From AP-15 sp963747735 (lineage in GTDB: Bacteria; Pseudomonadota; Alphaproteobacteria; ATCC43930; CGMCC-115725), in contig CAVVGE010000005.1 in NCBI GenBank assembly GCA_963747735.1, positions 434,001-498,000 on the forward strand: 64,000 nt of DNA. The letters run 5' to 3'. The position numbers were made by a program, and so were the translations under genes. Below the pieces are notes generated by a model, which made no database searches, had not been told where the DNA came from, and was given only the letters and a program-made list of their open reading frames with translations. Below, in pieces: positions 53,366-62,858 of this stretch (position 1 is the first letter of the stretch; each line of letters starts with the position of its first letter).

Positions 53366-54308
53366 ATGGTCGAGGCAGAGCCAAAGCTCGCCGCCGAGGT
53401 CGCAGCTTGGCTGAAGACGGCAGGCCAGACGGATCAGTCGGAGGATCGGGCGTGCGGGGCCGAGCGGCGCGGCGACGAGACACCGGACTGGGTGGCGGGC
53501 AAGCAACGGCGGCTGGCGAAAATCCGCGAAGCCAAGCCTGCCCCTGGCAGCGAACAGGGGGCGGCGCTCAAAGCCGAGGGGCAGGCCGCCGCCGCGAAGA
53601 TCCCGGATGAGCTGGCGCGGCGCGAGGAGCGTCTGGCCAAGCTTGCCGCGGCGCGGGCGGCAATCGCGAAGCGCGCCAAGGACCGTTTCGCGCGCGAGGA
53701 GACGGCGTATGAGGCCAAGCTGGCAGCGCGCGCGGCCAAGGCCAAGAAGACCGGCAAGAAGCCTGGGGGCAAGCCTCCCGAGCCGCCGCAGGACGGTCCG
53801 CTGCCGACCGATCAGATCAACCTGACCGACGCGGCGTCGCGCGTCATGCCGGTGCCGGACGGCGGGTTCGAGCAATGCTACAACACACAAGCCGCGGTGG
53901 CGGCGGACAGCCTGCTGGTGGTCCATCGCCTGGCGACGCCCGAGGGCAAGAAGCTCTATGCCCTGCGCAAGCAGGTCCCGGAACCGGTGTTCGGCATCAT
54001 CAAATCAGTGCTCGCCTTCCGCCAATTTCTGCTGCGCGGGCTCGACAAGAGCCTGCCCCCGGCGGAAGCGGGGGTGCGCGGCGAGTGGAGCCTTGCGACC
54101 ATGGCCTGGAGCTTAAAGCGGATGTTTGCCCTTGGCCTCGCCAAAAAAGGCCGAGCGCGCCTAGCCGCCGCAGATCCGCAGACTGTTTGCCTGTCGATGC
54201 CGCCGACCAAGACCGCGACGCCCACGTGATCGAGCGTCAATCGCATTATCCCCCGGCGTGTCGCCTCCGATGCTTGGTAACAGACATCAGTCCGACAGGC
54301 TGCTAGGC
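53366..54308 (+). mobile_element. IS1182-like element relic, internally deleted transposase and right end
   Basis: A 287-codon frame (53366-54229) covers the middle and end of the transposase: 'DQINLTDAASRVMPVPDGGF', 'EQCYNTQAAVAADSLLVVHR', then directly 'KLYALRKQVPEPVFGIIKSV' and 'GEWSLATMAWSLKRMFALGL'. About 100 or more residues between these blocks, with catalytic parts, are missing, and so is the N-terminus. Two small palindromic repeats are inserted in frame, at 53541-53567 ('KPAPGSEQG') and 54050-54076 ('SLPPAEAG'). The end cagtccgacaggctgctagg at 54288-54307 matches that at 4390-4409. The left end is absent and joins the collar pseudogene. It lies eight bases before the next gene. Confidence 0.78.
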
Positions 54309-54315
54309 TCAAACG

Positions 54316-55212
54316 ATGAAGCTACCCGCCCATAACCGCTACGACTACGTGCCGATCCACAAGCGCGCGCCATACGATTGGCCCGAGGGCGCTCGGCTCG
54401 CGGTCACCTTTTGCAACAATATCGAGCATTTCGCGTTTGGCGCCGGGCTCGGCAGCGATTCGACCGGTGCCGCGGCAGCGCAGAGCCACCGCAACTATGC
54501 CTGGCGCGACTACGGCAACCGTGTCGGCCTCTGGCATTACCTCGATCTCCTCGACGAATTCGGATTGTCGGGCGCGCACAACGTCAACTCGGCGGTGCTC
54601 GAATATTGCCCGGACATCGTCGAGCGGTTGAACGGGCGCGGCGACGAATATGTTGGTCATGGCCGCACCAATTCCGAGCGTCAGGATGCGCTGTGGGAGG
54701 CGGACGAACGGCGGCTGATCGCCGAATGCACCGAGGTGGTGACGCGGCTCTCCGGGCGGCGGCCCGAGGGCTGGCTCGGCCCCTATATCGCCGAGACCGC
54801 GCAAACCCTCGACCTCTTGAAAGAGGCGGGCTACCGCTATGTCATGGATTGGGCGATGGACGACCAGCCGGTCTGGATGCGGACCCGTTCGGGGCCGATT
54901 TTGTCGGTGCCCTACCCGCTCGAGCTCAACGACTCGCCCTCGCTGGTGTTTCGCCGTCACACCGGGCGTCAATTCGCCGAGATGATCATCGACCAGTTCG
55001 ACGAGATGCTGGAGCAGTCGAAAAAATACCCGCTCGTCTTCGCGGTTTCGGTGCACCCCTTCATTATCGGCCAGCCGTTTCGGCTGCACGCGTTTCGCGA
55101 CGCCGTGCGCCACATCCTGCGAGAGCGCGAGCGCCTGTGGATCACCACGCCGGGTGAGATCGCGCGCTATTGCGAGGGGCTGCCCACGGGGACCGTGCCC
55201 GGCTCGGCCTGA
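54316..55212 (+). CDS. Polysaccharide deacetylase family protein (PuuE/PgdA-like)
   Basis: A 298-residue cytoplasmic NodB-fold protein: 'YDYVPIHKRAPYDWPEGARL', 'NYAWRDYGNRVGLWHYLDLL' and 'EYVGHGRTNSERQ' resemble the allantoinase PuuE/HpPgdA type rather than secreted chitin deacetylases. 'FAVSVHPFIIGQPFRLHAF' is the conserved late His motif. Likely reaction: hydrolysis of an amide or N-acyl bond. There is no signal peptide. The start lies eight bases after an IS relic end, so its original promoter may be lost. Its 3' end overlaps the convergent transporter by 46 bases. Confidence 0.85.
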   Translation: MKLPAHNRYDYVPIHKRAPYDWPEGARLAVTFCNNIEHFAFGAGLGSDSTGAAAAQSHRNYAWRDYGNRVGLWHYLDLLDEFGLSGAHNVNSAVLEYCPDIVERLNGRGDEYVGHGRTNSERQDALWEADERRLIAECTEVVTRLSGRRPEGWLGPYIAETAQTLDLLKEAGYRYVMDWAMDDQPVWMRTRSGPILSVPYPLELNDSPSLVFRRHTGRQFAEMIIDQFDEMLEQSKKYPLVFAVSVHPFIIGQPFRLHAFRDAVRHILRERERLWITTPGEIARYCEGLPTGTVPGSA

Positions 55213-56474
55213 CCGGCGGCTGCACCCACCGTCTCGCCCGGCTGCTTGGCGCCGAGCCGCAACAACGGCACCAAGAGAAAGATCGCTGCGGTCGAGGTGG
55301 CGGAGACGACGATCAGCGGCGCGAGGCGGCTGTGAAAGGCGTGCTCGTAAAGAAACGAGCCGATGTTGTTCGATGCCGCCGAGGACAGGTTGAGAAACGA
55401 CATCAGCGCGGCAAAAGCGAAGCCCTCGGCCCGCTTTGGGCAGTAATCGGCGGCGAGGCTCAGGGTCGCGACAAACGCGATCATTCCCGCCGCCCCGCTA
55501 AAGAAATTGATGATTGCGGCGCTTACCTCGCCCGCCAGCAGCAGAAACGCGGCCGTCGTCACGACGCCAACCAGGATGCTCAGATTGAGCATTTGCTTCG
55601 AGGTCAGCCCGCCGCCAAATTTCCGGTAGACGAGGGCGCCGGCGATCCATCCGGCCGCGTTGATCGCACCCAAAATACCGATATAGGCTTGCGAGAATTT
55701 GAGCGTGTCGGTCATGTAATAGTAGAGGGGCAGGCCAAAGCCCGGATTTAAGTAATATAGAAAAAGGAACGCCCCGATGACCCACAACTCCTTCATCTTG
55801 AAGGTGGCGAGGAAGCCGCGAAAGGTGCTTTTGAGCTCGGCGAGGTCGAGGCGGCTCGGCGCCTCGTCGATCAGAAAGAGCGCGCCGAAAATCGCGGCAA
55901 AAGGGGCGACGGCGATGATCGCCGCAGCCGCGTGCAAGGCACCCGCCGGCGACAACCGCGCCACCAGCTCGCCACCGGCAAAGGCGCTCGCCATCGCCGC
56001 GATGTTGAACCACAGCCATTGCTGGTTGATAAAGGTGTCGCTCGCCTTGAGCCGCTGCCCGTTCTCGACCAAGACGGCGCCGCACAAGGTGCTGGAGATC
56101 GCCATCGCATAGGCGGTCGCGAGCAGAATCAGGATCAAGGCACCCGGCCCGGTGACGAGCGCCGCCCCGGCATAGGCGATGGCCGCGATCGCGTTGGCGA
56201 CGACGAGGTAAGCCTTGCGGCGGTAGCCGAACAGCGGCACGAAATCCGACACGATCCCGTAGAGGGGCTTGATGATCCACGGCAGGTTGAGCACGGTCAG
56301 CCAAGCGGTCACCTGGACCGGCGTCCAGCCATAAACCTGCTTCAGAAAATAATTCAGCGGCTGCGCAATCAGTCCGCCGGCCTGCCCCAGCCCCTCGACC
56401 ACATAGACGAGCGCAAAAAACAGCATCAGCCGCCGCATCTGCCGGCGCTCGGGCGCCCCCACCCTACTCTCCAC
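55167..56474 (-). CDS. MFS/folate-biopterin transporter-like membrane protein
   Basis: A 435-residue inner-membrane protein with about 12 hydrophobic segments. 'WLTVLNLPWIIKPLYGIVSD' and 'FVPLFGYRRKAYLVV' match the folate-biopterin transporter family signature around helices 2-3. A pterin or folate substrate is possible and would connect to folE in the window, but this is only inference. The start is taken at GTG 56474; Met at 56438 is an alternative. The gene overlaps the 3' end of the deacetylase on the other strand. Confidence 0.83.
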   Translation of the reverse strand: MESRVGAPERRQMRRLMLFFALVYVVEGLGQAGGLIAQPLNYFLKQVYGWTPVQVTAWLTVLNLPWIIKPLYGIVSDFVPLFGYRRKAYLVVANAIAAIAYAGAALVTGPGALILILLATAYAMAISSTLCGAVLVENGQRLKASDTFINQQWLWFNIAAMASAFAGGELVARLSPAGALHAAAAIIAVAPFAAIFGALFLIDEAPSRLDLAELKSTFRGFLATFKMKELWVIGAFLFLYYLNPGFGLPLYYYMTDTLKFSQAYIGILGAINAAGWIAGALVYRKFGGGLTSKQMLNLSILVGVVTTAAFLLLAGEVSAAIINFFSGAAGMIAFVATLSLAADYCPKRAEGFAFAALMSFLNLSSAASNNIGSFLYEHAFHSRLAPLIVVSATSTAAIFLLVPLLRLGAKQPGETVGAAAGQAEPGTVPVGSPSQ

Positions 56475-56515
56475 GGTTCGTCACTGGCTGCCGGATCGCT
56501 GCGCCACCGCCGCAG

Positions 56516-58378
56516 TCATCGCTTTCGCAGCACCATTCCCTGCAGGTACAGATAGCCCAAATTCAAAGCCACGAAACCTCTGAGCGCATCGGCCGGGGTT
56601 TCGACAATCGGCTCGCCACGGCCGTTGAACGACGTATTGAGCAGCACACCCACCCCGGTCAGCGCGCGAAACGCCAGCAGCAGCTCATAGATAAACCCGC
56701 ACTCCCTGACCGCGACCTGCACCCGCGCGGTCCGGTCGCGATGGGTAACGGCGGGAAGGACATCGGTTTTGACGTTGGCGTTGAACAGCATATAAAACGA
56801 ATTTTCCGGGCAGCCGTCGAAATGAGTGTGGAAATCCTGGTCGAGCACGACGGGAGCCAGCGGGCGCCACAGCTCGCGCTCTTTGATCATGTTGACCCTG
56901 CTCCAGTTTCTGGCATCGAGCGGCGAGGCGATCAGCGACCGGTGGCCGAGGGCGCGCGGGCCGATTTCCGCCTTGCCCTCGAAAATGCCGATGATCGCCC
57001 CATCGGCTACCCGTTCCGCCAGGAATTCGGCCGGGTTCTCGACCGCCAACCGCTGGACCCCCGAATAGTCCTCGATCCGGGGAAGCACGCGGTGCTCGAC
57101 CCCTTTATAGGCCACCTCGGCCGGGCCCAGCCTCGCCCCGGGCATTATCGGGTCGCCATGCAAGCTGGCACAACAGAGCGCCGCCCCGGCCGAGTTGCCC
57201 TCGTCGTTGACCGCCGGCGGGATAAAAATCTGCGTCCCGCCTCGGCGAAAAACCGCGGAGCTCGCCGGGCAATTGAGCGCACACCCGCCAGCCAAAACGA
57301 GCGCATCGAAATCGAATTCCGCGACGTCCGCGATTTGATTTGCCGCCTCGACAAGATTTAACACCGCGTCGGTAAACATCGCCTGGGCGCTGGCGGCGAT
57401 GTCGGCGGCGAGGGCCGGCGGCTCCTCGCAATCGCGAAGGTCGAATTGTTGCACCGGGATGTTGCGCTTGGCCATCCACCTGCGCACAATGGCGCGGCCA
57501 AAGTATTGGCTTGCGTCATGCTCGCCAAACAGAAACCGCATCGCGCGCCCCGAGCTGCGGACCAGCTCCGGCTCATAGTAGGCCGGGCTTCCCCACGCGG
57601 CCAAACCCATCAGCTTGCCCGACGCTCCGATCGGGCCGAGGCCAAGCATCTGGCCCAATATTTCGTAGAATTTGCCGAAAAAGAAGCCATGGTAATGGAT
57701 GGGAGCGACGATCCCGTCTTCGGCAAAATACAGACCGCCCGATCTAAAAGACGGCGACGACACCGCGCCGTCAAAGGTCAGAATTGCTGCCGAGCCTTTG
57801 CCGAGCTGAGAATAGCCATAATAGGCATGGCAAAGATGGTGTGACACATGCATCCCCGGAATTCGGCGGCCTCCGATCGTCATGGTGTGCTCGATCGTAT
57901 GGAGCCGCGTTGCTATCCGCGGAGTAAGACCACGAGACGCCAATCGATAAAAGCTAGCGTGATTAGCAACCGGGAAATTTTGCTCCAGGATCAGAAATTC
58001 CTGTTCTGGTATGACATCCAATGCTCCCAAATAATGATGATACGCCACGTCGACGTATTGATGCTTGTATTTCTCAAAAAAACCTGATGCGGGCCGGACA
58101 AGATCGCGGTGGGACGGTTTTGGCCTAGGCGCTAATTCGAGACGGATTTGATCATAAAGCATAACCGGAACTGATTGTGTCGAGCACGTCGCCACCGAAT
58201 TTATATCATCCAAACCTACCGCAAAATATTCCAAAGCGGAGAGAATATCGTTAAGACGCAACCCGATGGCGTGCCTTACCTTGCAATGACGTTCCTTTTC
58301 CCAGTGTGCGACAAATACCCCATCGCGAACGAGAGATACCCCGGCATCATGGCCGAAGTTCAATCCCAGGACGTTCAT
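56516..58378 (-). CDS. Carbamoyltransferase, NodU/CmcH/TobZ family
   Basis: A 620-residue enzyme that activates carbamoyl phosphate with ATP and transfers the carbamoyl group to a sugar or secondary-metabolite hydroxyl. The N-terminal ASKHA/Kae1-like domain has 'VLGLNFGHDAGVSLVRDGVF', 'HVSHHLCHAYYGYSQLGKGS' (metal-binding His pair) and 'LVLAGGCALNCPASSAVF'. The C-terminal carbamoyltransferase domain has 'GIFEGKAEIGPRALGHRSLI' and 'LLNTSFNGRGEPIVETPADA'. The upstream half is visibly less GC-rich than its neighbours, a sign of transfer. No glycosyl- or methyltransferase cluster lies around it, so the acceptor is unknown. Confidence 0.92.
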   Translation of the reverse strand: MNVLGLNFGHDAGVSLVRDGVFVAHWEKERHCKVRHAIGLRLNDILSALEYFAVGLDDINSVATCSTQSVPVMLYDQIRLELAPRPKPSHRDLVRPASGFFEKYKHQYVDVAYHHYLGALDVIPEQEFLILEQNFPVANHASFYRLASRGLTPRIATRLHTIEHTMTIGGRRIPGMHVSHHLCHAYYGYSQLGKGSAAILTFDGAVSSPSFRSGGLYFAEDGIVAPIHYHGFFFGKFYEILGQMLGLGPIGASGKLMGLAAWGSPAYYEPELVRSSGRAMRFLFGEHDASQYFGRAIVRRWMAKRNIPVQQFDLRDCEEPPALAADIAASAQAMFTDAVLNLVEAANQIADVAEFDFDALVLAGGCALNCPASSAVFRRGGTQIFIPPAVNDEGNSAGAALCCASLHGDPIMPGARLGPAEVAYKGVEHRVLPRIEDYSGVQRLAVENPAEFLAERVADGAIIGIFEGKAEIGPRALGHRSLIASPLDARNWSRVNMIKERELWRPLAPVVLDQDFHTHFDGCPENSFYMLFNANVKTDVLPAVTHRDRTARVQVAVRECGFIYELLLAFRALTGVGVLLNTSFNGRGEPIVETPADALRGFVALNLGYLYLQGMVLRKR

Positions 58379-58467
58379 TTTAAATACCTTATTGATGGAC
58401 GAATCAAGAGAAGTCGCGGGGCGTATTAGAATGACGCGAAGCAATCTCGACGCAGCAGGGAAGTCCG

Positions 58468-58929
58468 CTACTTCACCGCGACGATGACTTCGATCTCGAC
58501 CGGGATGCCGCCGGGGAGCGAGCTCATGCCGACGGCCGAGCGGGCGTGGCGGCCCTTTTCGCCGAACACCTCGACAAACAAATCCGAGCAGCCGTTGACG
58601 ACCTTGGGATGGTCGGTGAAATCGGAGGCGGCGTTGACCATTCCCAGCACCTTGACGATGTCCTCGACCCGGTCGAGATCGCCGCCGAGCGCCTCGCGCA
58701 TGACCGCGATCAGCACCAGCCCGACCGCGCGGGCATGGCGATAGCCGTCCTCGACCGGCATGCCGGCGCCGAGCTTGCCCCGCGGCATCGCCCCACCGGC
58801 GCCGGGCGGGCCCTTGCCCGACAGATAGAGCAGATTGCCGACGCGCTTGGCATGGACGTAATTGCCGATCGGCGCGTCGATCTCGGGCAGTGCGATGCCC
58901 AGCTCCCGGAGCCGCTCCTCGGTCTTCAT
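58468..58929 (-). CDS. Rid family protein (YjgF/YER057c/UK114)
   Basis: A 153-residue Rid-fold protein. 'NLLYLSGKGPPGAGGAMPRG' and 'VEDIVKVLGMVNAASDFTDH' are typical, and 'HARSAVGMSSLPGGIPVEIE' keeps the Arg that the Rid paralogue at 40.6 kb lacks, consistent with imine deaminase activity. The length and the 'GMSSLPGG' segment indicate the YjgH/Rid-like branch with an extra loop. It is 89 bases upstream of the carbamoyltransferase on the same strand. Confidence 0.88.
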   Translation of the reverse strand: MKTEERLRELGIALPEIDAPIGNYVHAKRVGNLLYLSGKGPPGAGGAMPRGKLGAGMPVEDGYRHARAVGLVLIAVMREALGGDLDRVEDIVKVLGMVNAASDFTDHPKVVNGCSDLFVEVFGEKGRHARSAVGMSSLPGGIPVEIEVIVAVK

Positions 58930-58982
58930 TCCCCCGCCTCCGCCGAATTACGGCCGCAGCATAGCCGAAGCGGCGGCGGTGT

Positions 58983-59237
58983 TCAGCGGCAACGATAGGT
59001 CGCGATTTCGGCGCTGCCGTCGCGGTCGTCGGCGGCGAGCGCGGCTGCCTTGCCCCAGGATCGGCAGTGAAGCTCCGCCATCTGCGCGGCGGCGCTCCCG
59101 CCGACCTCGTCGGGATACCAGCGCAGCGCAATCGCCTCGGGAGTGCGAGCGAGCGTCCACGGGGGGCCGGCGCAGCCCGCCAGCGACAGCGCGAGTGCTA
59201 TTCCGCCAACGCCTACCAAGGTGCGGTGCAGCGTCAT
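58983..59237 (-). CDS. Small putative lipoprotein
   Basis: An 84-residue protein with a lipoprotein signal: 'GGIALALSLAGC' gives the lipobox LAGC with Cys22. The mature part is short, with two more cysteines ('ELHCRSW' and 'TYRCR'), and no family I recognise. The start at 59237 has ggagg six bases upstream. It probably sits in the inner or outer membrane facing the periplasm. The 152 bases upstream contain an intergenic palindrome (59319-59368). Confidence 0.68.
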   Translation of the reverse strand: MTLHRTLVGVGGIALALSLAGCAGPPWTLARTPEAIALRWYPDEVGGSAAAQMAELHCRSWGKAAALAADDRDGSAEIATYRCR

Positions 59238-59318
59238 CTCAGTCCTCCGCCGATTGGCAAACGCACGAGGAGATGGCCGGTTCATCGTCTGATGCTCGAC
59301 ATCGCCGCACCCGCCTCG

Positions 59319-59368
59319 GCCCCCACCCCAACCCTCCCCCGCGTGCGGGGGAGGGAATGGGAGGGGGC
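59319..59368. repeat. Imperfect 50-bp copy of the dispersed palindrome
   Basis: The left arm gcccccaccccaaccctccc and the right arm with gcgggggagggaatgggagg pair with a few mismatches. It is the same family as 17728-17779. It lies between the cyclase stop and the lipoprotein start, both on the minus strand, and can act as an intercistronic hairpin or terminator. Confidence 0.75.
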
Positions 59369-59389
59369 TCCCTGGGTGAGGGATGTCGA

Positions 59390-61315
59390 TCAGTTTTCGC
59401 GGAGTCCGGCGCGGCGCAGCGCGGGGAAATAATTCGCTTCGGCGAGCGCGCGAATCTTGGCGTTGTCGTACCAGATCGACTTTTCGACGGTCGACAGATT
59501 GGCATAGCCGGGGCTCAGCCGCTGGGCTTCGGCAAGCTCCTCGGCGGCGCGCTCGGTATCGCCTTTGCGCGCATAGGCGGCGGCGAGAAAGGCGTGGACA
59601 AAGGGGAGCCGCGCATTTTCGCTGCGGGCTTTCTCCAGGCGCCCCAGCGCCTCGTCGATATTGCCCTGGAGCAGCTCCATGACTCCGATACGGCCGTACC
59701 AGACAGCGATGCCGGGCTCGTGCGGGCTCAACCGGATCGCCTGCTCGATCGCCGGGATCGCGCCGTCGAGCGAGCCGGAGAGGAACTTGCACCAGCCGAC
59801 ATGGGCGTAAGCCGGGGCGCGGCTGCGGTCGAGCGCGATCGCGGTCTCGTATTCCGGGATCGCCTCGGCGCAGCGCGCCTGCGCGCGCAATACCTGCCCC
59901 TTGACGTAATGCGCGAGAGCGCTGTTCGGCGCGGCGGCGAGCGCACGGTCGTCGAGGTCGCGGGCGCGGCGCAGATCGAGGCTCGGAAAATCGCTGAGCT
60001 CGTCGAGGACGCGCACGACCAGCACGCCGGCGAGCCAGGCCTGCGCATCGGAAAGGCTGGGATCGAGCGCCAGCGCCGTTTCGAAATCGCGCACCGCCTC
60101 GTCATAGGTCTCGCGCGCAATCGGCTTGGTCAATTCGGCCCGGCCGCGCAGGATGTAATCGCGCGCGTCGGGATGGGCGATCGGGCGGCTGGCTTCGGCG
60201 ATCGCCAGCTGCGACTGCAAGGCGCGCGCGATCCGCGCCGTAATCTCGTTCTGCACAACCAAAAGATCGCCGATGTTGCGGTCGAAGCGCTCGGCCCAGA
60301 GCTGGGCGCCGCTCAGGGCATCGACCAGCTGGACATTGATCCGCACCTCCTTGCCGGCGCGCTGCACGCTGCCTTCGAGCGCATAGCGCACCCCGAGGTC
60401 GCGACCGATCTTGCGGGCGTCTACCTGCTTTCCTTTGTAGGTGAAGGCGGTGTTGCGGGCGATCACCATGCTGCCCTGGATGCGCGACAGGTCGGTGGTC
60501 AGGTCGTCGGTGATGCCGTCGGCGAAATATTCCTGCTCCGGATCGTTGCTGAGATTGGCAAAGGGCAGCACGACCATCGACAGCCGCGGCGCGGGAGCGA
60601 GATGGCCGATCGACAACAGCGCCGCCGGGCGCAGCCACCAGCCCGCGCCGGCGAGGATCAAGACTAGCAGGGCCGCCGCAACCCCGAGAAGCAGCGGGCG
60701 TACGGGTCTGCGGCGGACGGCCGGCGCCCGGTGGGGGCGATCGGTGCCCTGGTCGAGCCGGAAGACCCGCACCGGGTCGGCGATATTCTTGACCCGCTGC
60801 TGGCCGAGGCTGTCGAACACGGCCGGGAGGCGTGCGCCGATCTGCTCGCGCACCGCCCCCGAGATGCAGATGCCGCCGGGCTCGGCCATCGTTTGCAGGC
60901 GGGCGGCGATATTGACGATGTCGCCGTAGAGATTCGACCCCTCGACGATCGCGTCGCCGACATGAATGCCGATGCGAAACCGCATTTGCACGTCGGGCAG
61001 CTTGCCGGCATTTTCTGCGGCAATGGCGTGCTGAACGGCGACGGCGCATTCGACCGCGTCGAGCGCACTGGCAAAGTCCGCGACCACGCTGTCGCCGGCG
61101 GTGTTGAAGATGCGGCCGTGATGCTCGGCGATCAGCCGGTCGAGGATGACGCGATAGGCTTGCAGCCGGCGCAAGGTGCCGACTTCGTCCCGCCCCATCA
61201 GCCGGCTGTACTCGGCGACATCGGCGGCAAATATCGCGGCGAGCTTGCGCTCGACCGCCGGGCCTGCCGTCACCCGGCCCTCCTCACCGGCGCTTCCCTC
61301 GGAAACCACTGGCAT
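59390..61315 (-). CDS. Class III adenylate/guanylate cyclase with transmembrane segment and TPR domain
   Basis: A 641-residue protein. Residues 22-190 are a cyclase homology domain with metal-binding Asp32 ('FAADVAEYSRLM') and Asp75 ('NTAGDSVVADF'), and transition-state Asn135 and Arg139 ('DIVNIAARLQ'). One membrane helix follows at about 208-228. Then comes a TolB-like segment ('VVLPFANLSNDPEQEYFADG') and several TPRs to the C-terminus. This is the common rhizobial and alphaproteobacterial cyclase layout; it makes cAMP in response to an unknown periplasmic signal. It is divergent from the methyltransferase, with a 52-base AT-containing gap. Confidence 0.9.
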   Translation of the reverse strand: MPVVSEGSAGEEGRVTAGPAVERKLAAIFAADVAEYSRLMGRDEVGTLRRLQAYRVILDRLIAEHHGRIFNTAGDSVVADFASALDAVECAVAVQHAIAAENAGKLPDVQMRFRIGIHVGDAIVEGSNLYGDIVNIAARLQTMAEPGGICISGAVREQIGARLPAVFDSLGQQRVKNIADPVRVFRLDQGTDRPHRAPAVRRRPVRPLLLGVAAALLVLILAGAGWWLRPAALLSIGHLAPAPRLSMVVLPFANLSNDPEQEYFADGITDDLTTDLSRIQGSMVIARNTAFTYKGKQVDARKIGRDLGVRYALEGSVQRAGKEVRINVQLVDALSGAQLWAERFDRNIGDLLVVQNEITARIARALQSQLAIAEASRPIAHPDARDYILRGRAELTKPIARETYDEAVRDFETALALDPSLSDAQAWLAGVLVVRVLDELSDFPSLDLRRARDLDDRALAAAPNSALAHYVKGQVLRAQARCAEAIPEYETAIALDRSRAPAYAHVGWCKFLSGSLDGAIPAIEQAIRLSPHEPGIAVWYGRIGVMELLQGNIDEALGRLEKARSENARLPFVHAFLAAAYARKGDTERAAEELAEAQRLSPGYANLSTVEKSIWYDNAKIRALAEANYFPALRRAGLREN

Positions 61316-61367
61316 GCAAGCATTAATATAGCATGCTTTTCGGGTCTCGACCGGACAGGATCGGGCG

Positions 61368-62742
61368 GTGGCGACGACACTGCACGGCTATGTGAGCGAT
61401 ATCCCGTATCTGCGCGACTTCAAGCCGATGCAGGCGCCGGCCTGGCTCGACCATGCGGCGCTCGTCGACGGCGTCCTGCCGCCCGAGCGCGGCGGCGGGT
61501 TTGCCTGGTGCGATCTCGGCTGCGGCCAGGGTGTGACCGCCGCAATTCTGGCGGCAACGCATCCGGGCGGGGTGTTTTACGGCATCGATGCGATGCCGGC
61601 CCATATCGACCATGCGCGGCGCCTCGCCGCCGAAGCGGGGATCGCGAATGCACGCTTTGAAGCCGCCGATTTCGCCGACGCCACCGGCCGCGACTATCCG
61701 CTTTTCGACTACATCGTGTCGCACGGGGTCTACAGCTGGATAGACATGGCGAGCCAGGCTGCGTTGCGGCGTTTTATCGACCGTCACCTAAAACCGGGCG
61801 GCCTCGTCTATCTCAGCTATAATGCGATGCCGGGCTGGGCCCGCGACCTGCCGTTTCAGTATTTGTTGCGCGCGCTCGCCGAAACCTTTGCCGGCGACAG
61901 CGGGCGTCGCGCCGCCGCCGCGGCGGGGCTGATCGCAACCTTGTCCGGCGCCCCGGGATTGGTCCCGAGCTTGACGCTCGGCGAGCTGCGCCAGCGGCCG
62001 GAAGACTATCCGCCGGCTTATCTCGTGCACGAATTTATGCATGCGGCATGGCGGCCGCTCTACGTCACCGAAATGCGGGCGGCGATGCGGGCGATCGGGC
62101 TGCGGCCGGCCGGCTCGGCGACACTCATTGAAAACGACGACGCGCTGGTGCTCGCGCCCGCGGCACGCGCCGCATTGGCGCAGCTCGGCGACGACGACCT
62201 GCGCGAGCTGGCGCGCGATTATTTTCTCGACCAGCGTCTGCGCTGCGACCTGTTCGCCCGCAGCAGCCACCCTCTCGGGGCCGACGAGCAGCTGGCGCAA
62301 ATTGCCGCCCGCAGCTTTGCGCTCGCCCGCCCCGCGACGGCGGTCGGCTATGCCGCCGACACGCCGGCCGGCCGTCTCAGCTACGACACGCCGGCGGCAC
62401 GGGCGATCGTCTCGGCGCTTGCAGCGGCGCCGTGCCGGCTCGGCGAGATCGCCTATACCCACCGGCGAGAGCTGCTCGAGGCGATGCTGCTGCTGTGCGC
62501 CGTCGGCGACGCGATGCCGGTGGAAGCGGGTGGCGCCGATGTCGCCGCCTTGAACCGGGCGCTGTGGCGCCGTCTCGACGGGCGCGGAACAAGTCCTCTG
62601 GCTGGCGCTGCCTTGCGGCACCGCGCTGGCGGCGGCACCCGGCCTGCTGCATCGGCTGCGCGAAGGCACGGTTATCGACGACGGGGAATATCCGGGCTGG
62701 CGCGATTTTCTCTTGGCCCACGGGCTTCCGACCGGGGAGTGA
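61368..62742 (+). pseudogene. SAM methyltransferase with regulatory domain, one frameshift
   Basis: Residues 1-200 are a class I methyltransferase ('AWCDLGCGQGVTAAILAATH' as SAM motif I, 'DYIVSHGVYSWID', 'GGLVYLSYNAMPGW'). The rest resembles the methyltransferase regulatory domain found with it ('RLRCDLFARSSHPL'). After 'ALWRRLDG' near 62585 the frame is lost; one base shift restores 'AEQVLWLALPCGTAL' and 'GEYPGWRDFLLAHGLPTGE' with a stop at 62742, about 458 residues. The start is GTG at 61368. Only about 50 residues are affected, so activity may survive or the indel may be a sequence error. Confidence 0.78.
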
Positions 62743-62858
62743 CCGGCCGCCGCTCTCGGCTCCCCTGTCGCCGCAGCATATTTCTTCGCTGGCATCGCCG
62801 CTTCGGCCGCTTTAAGTTCGCCGCTCCAAGCTGTTGCGAGGCAATCGGAGAAACGGTA

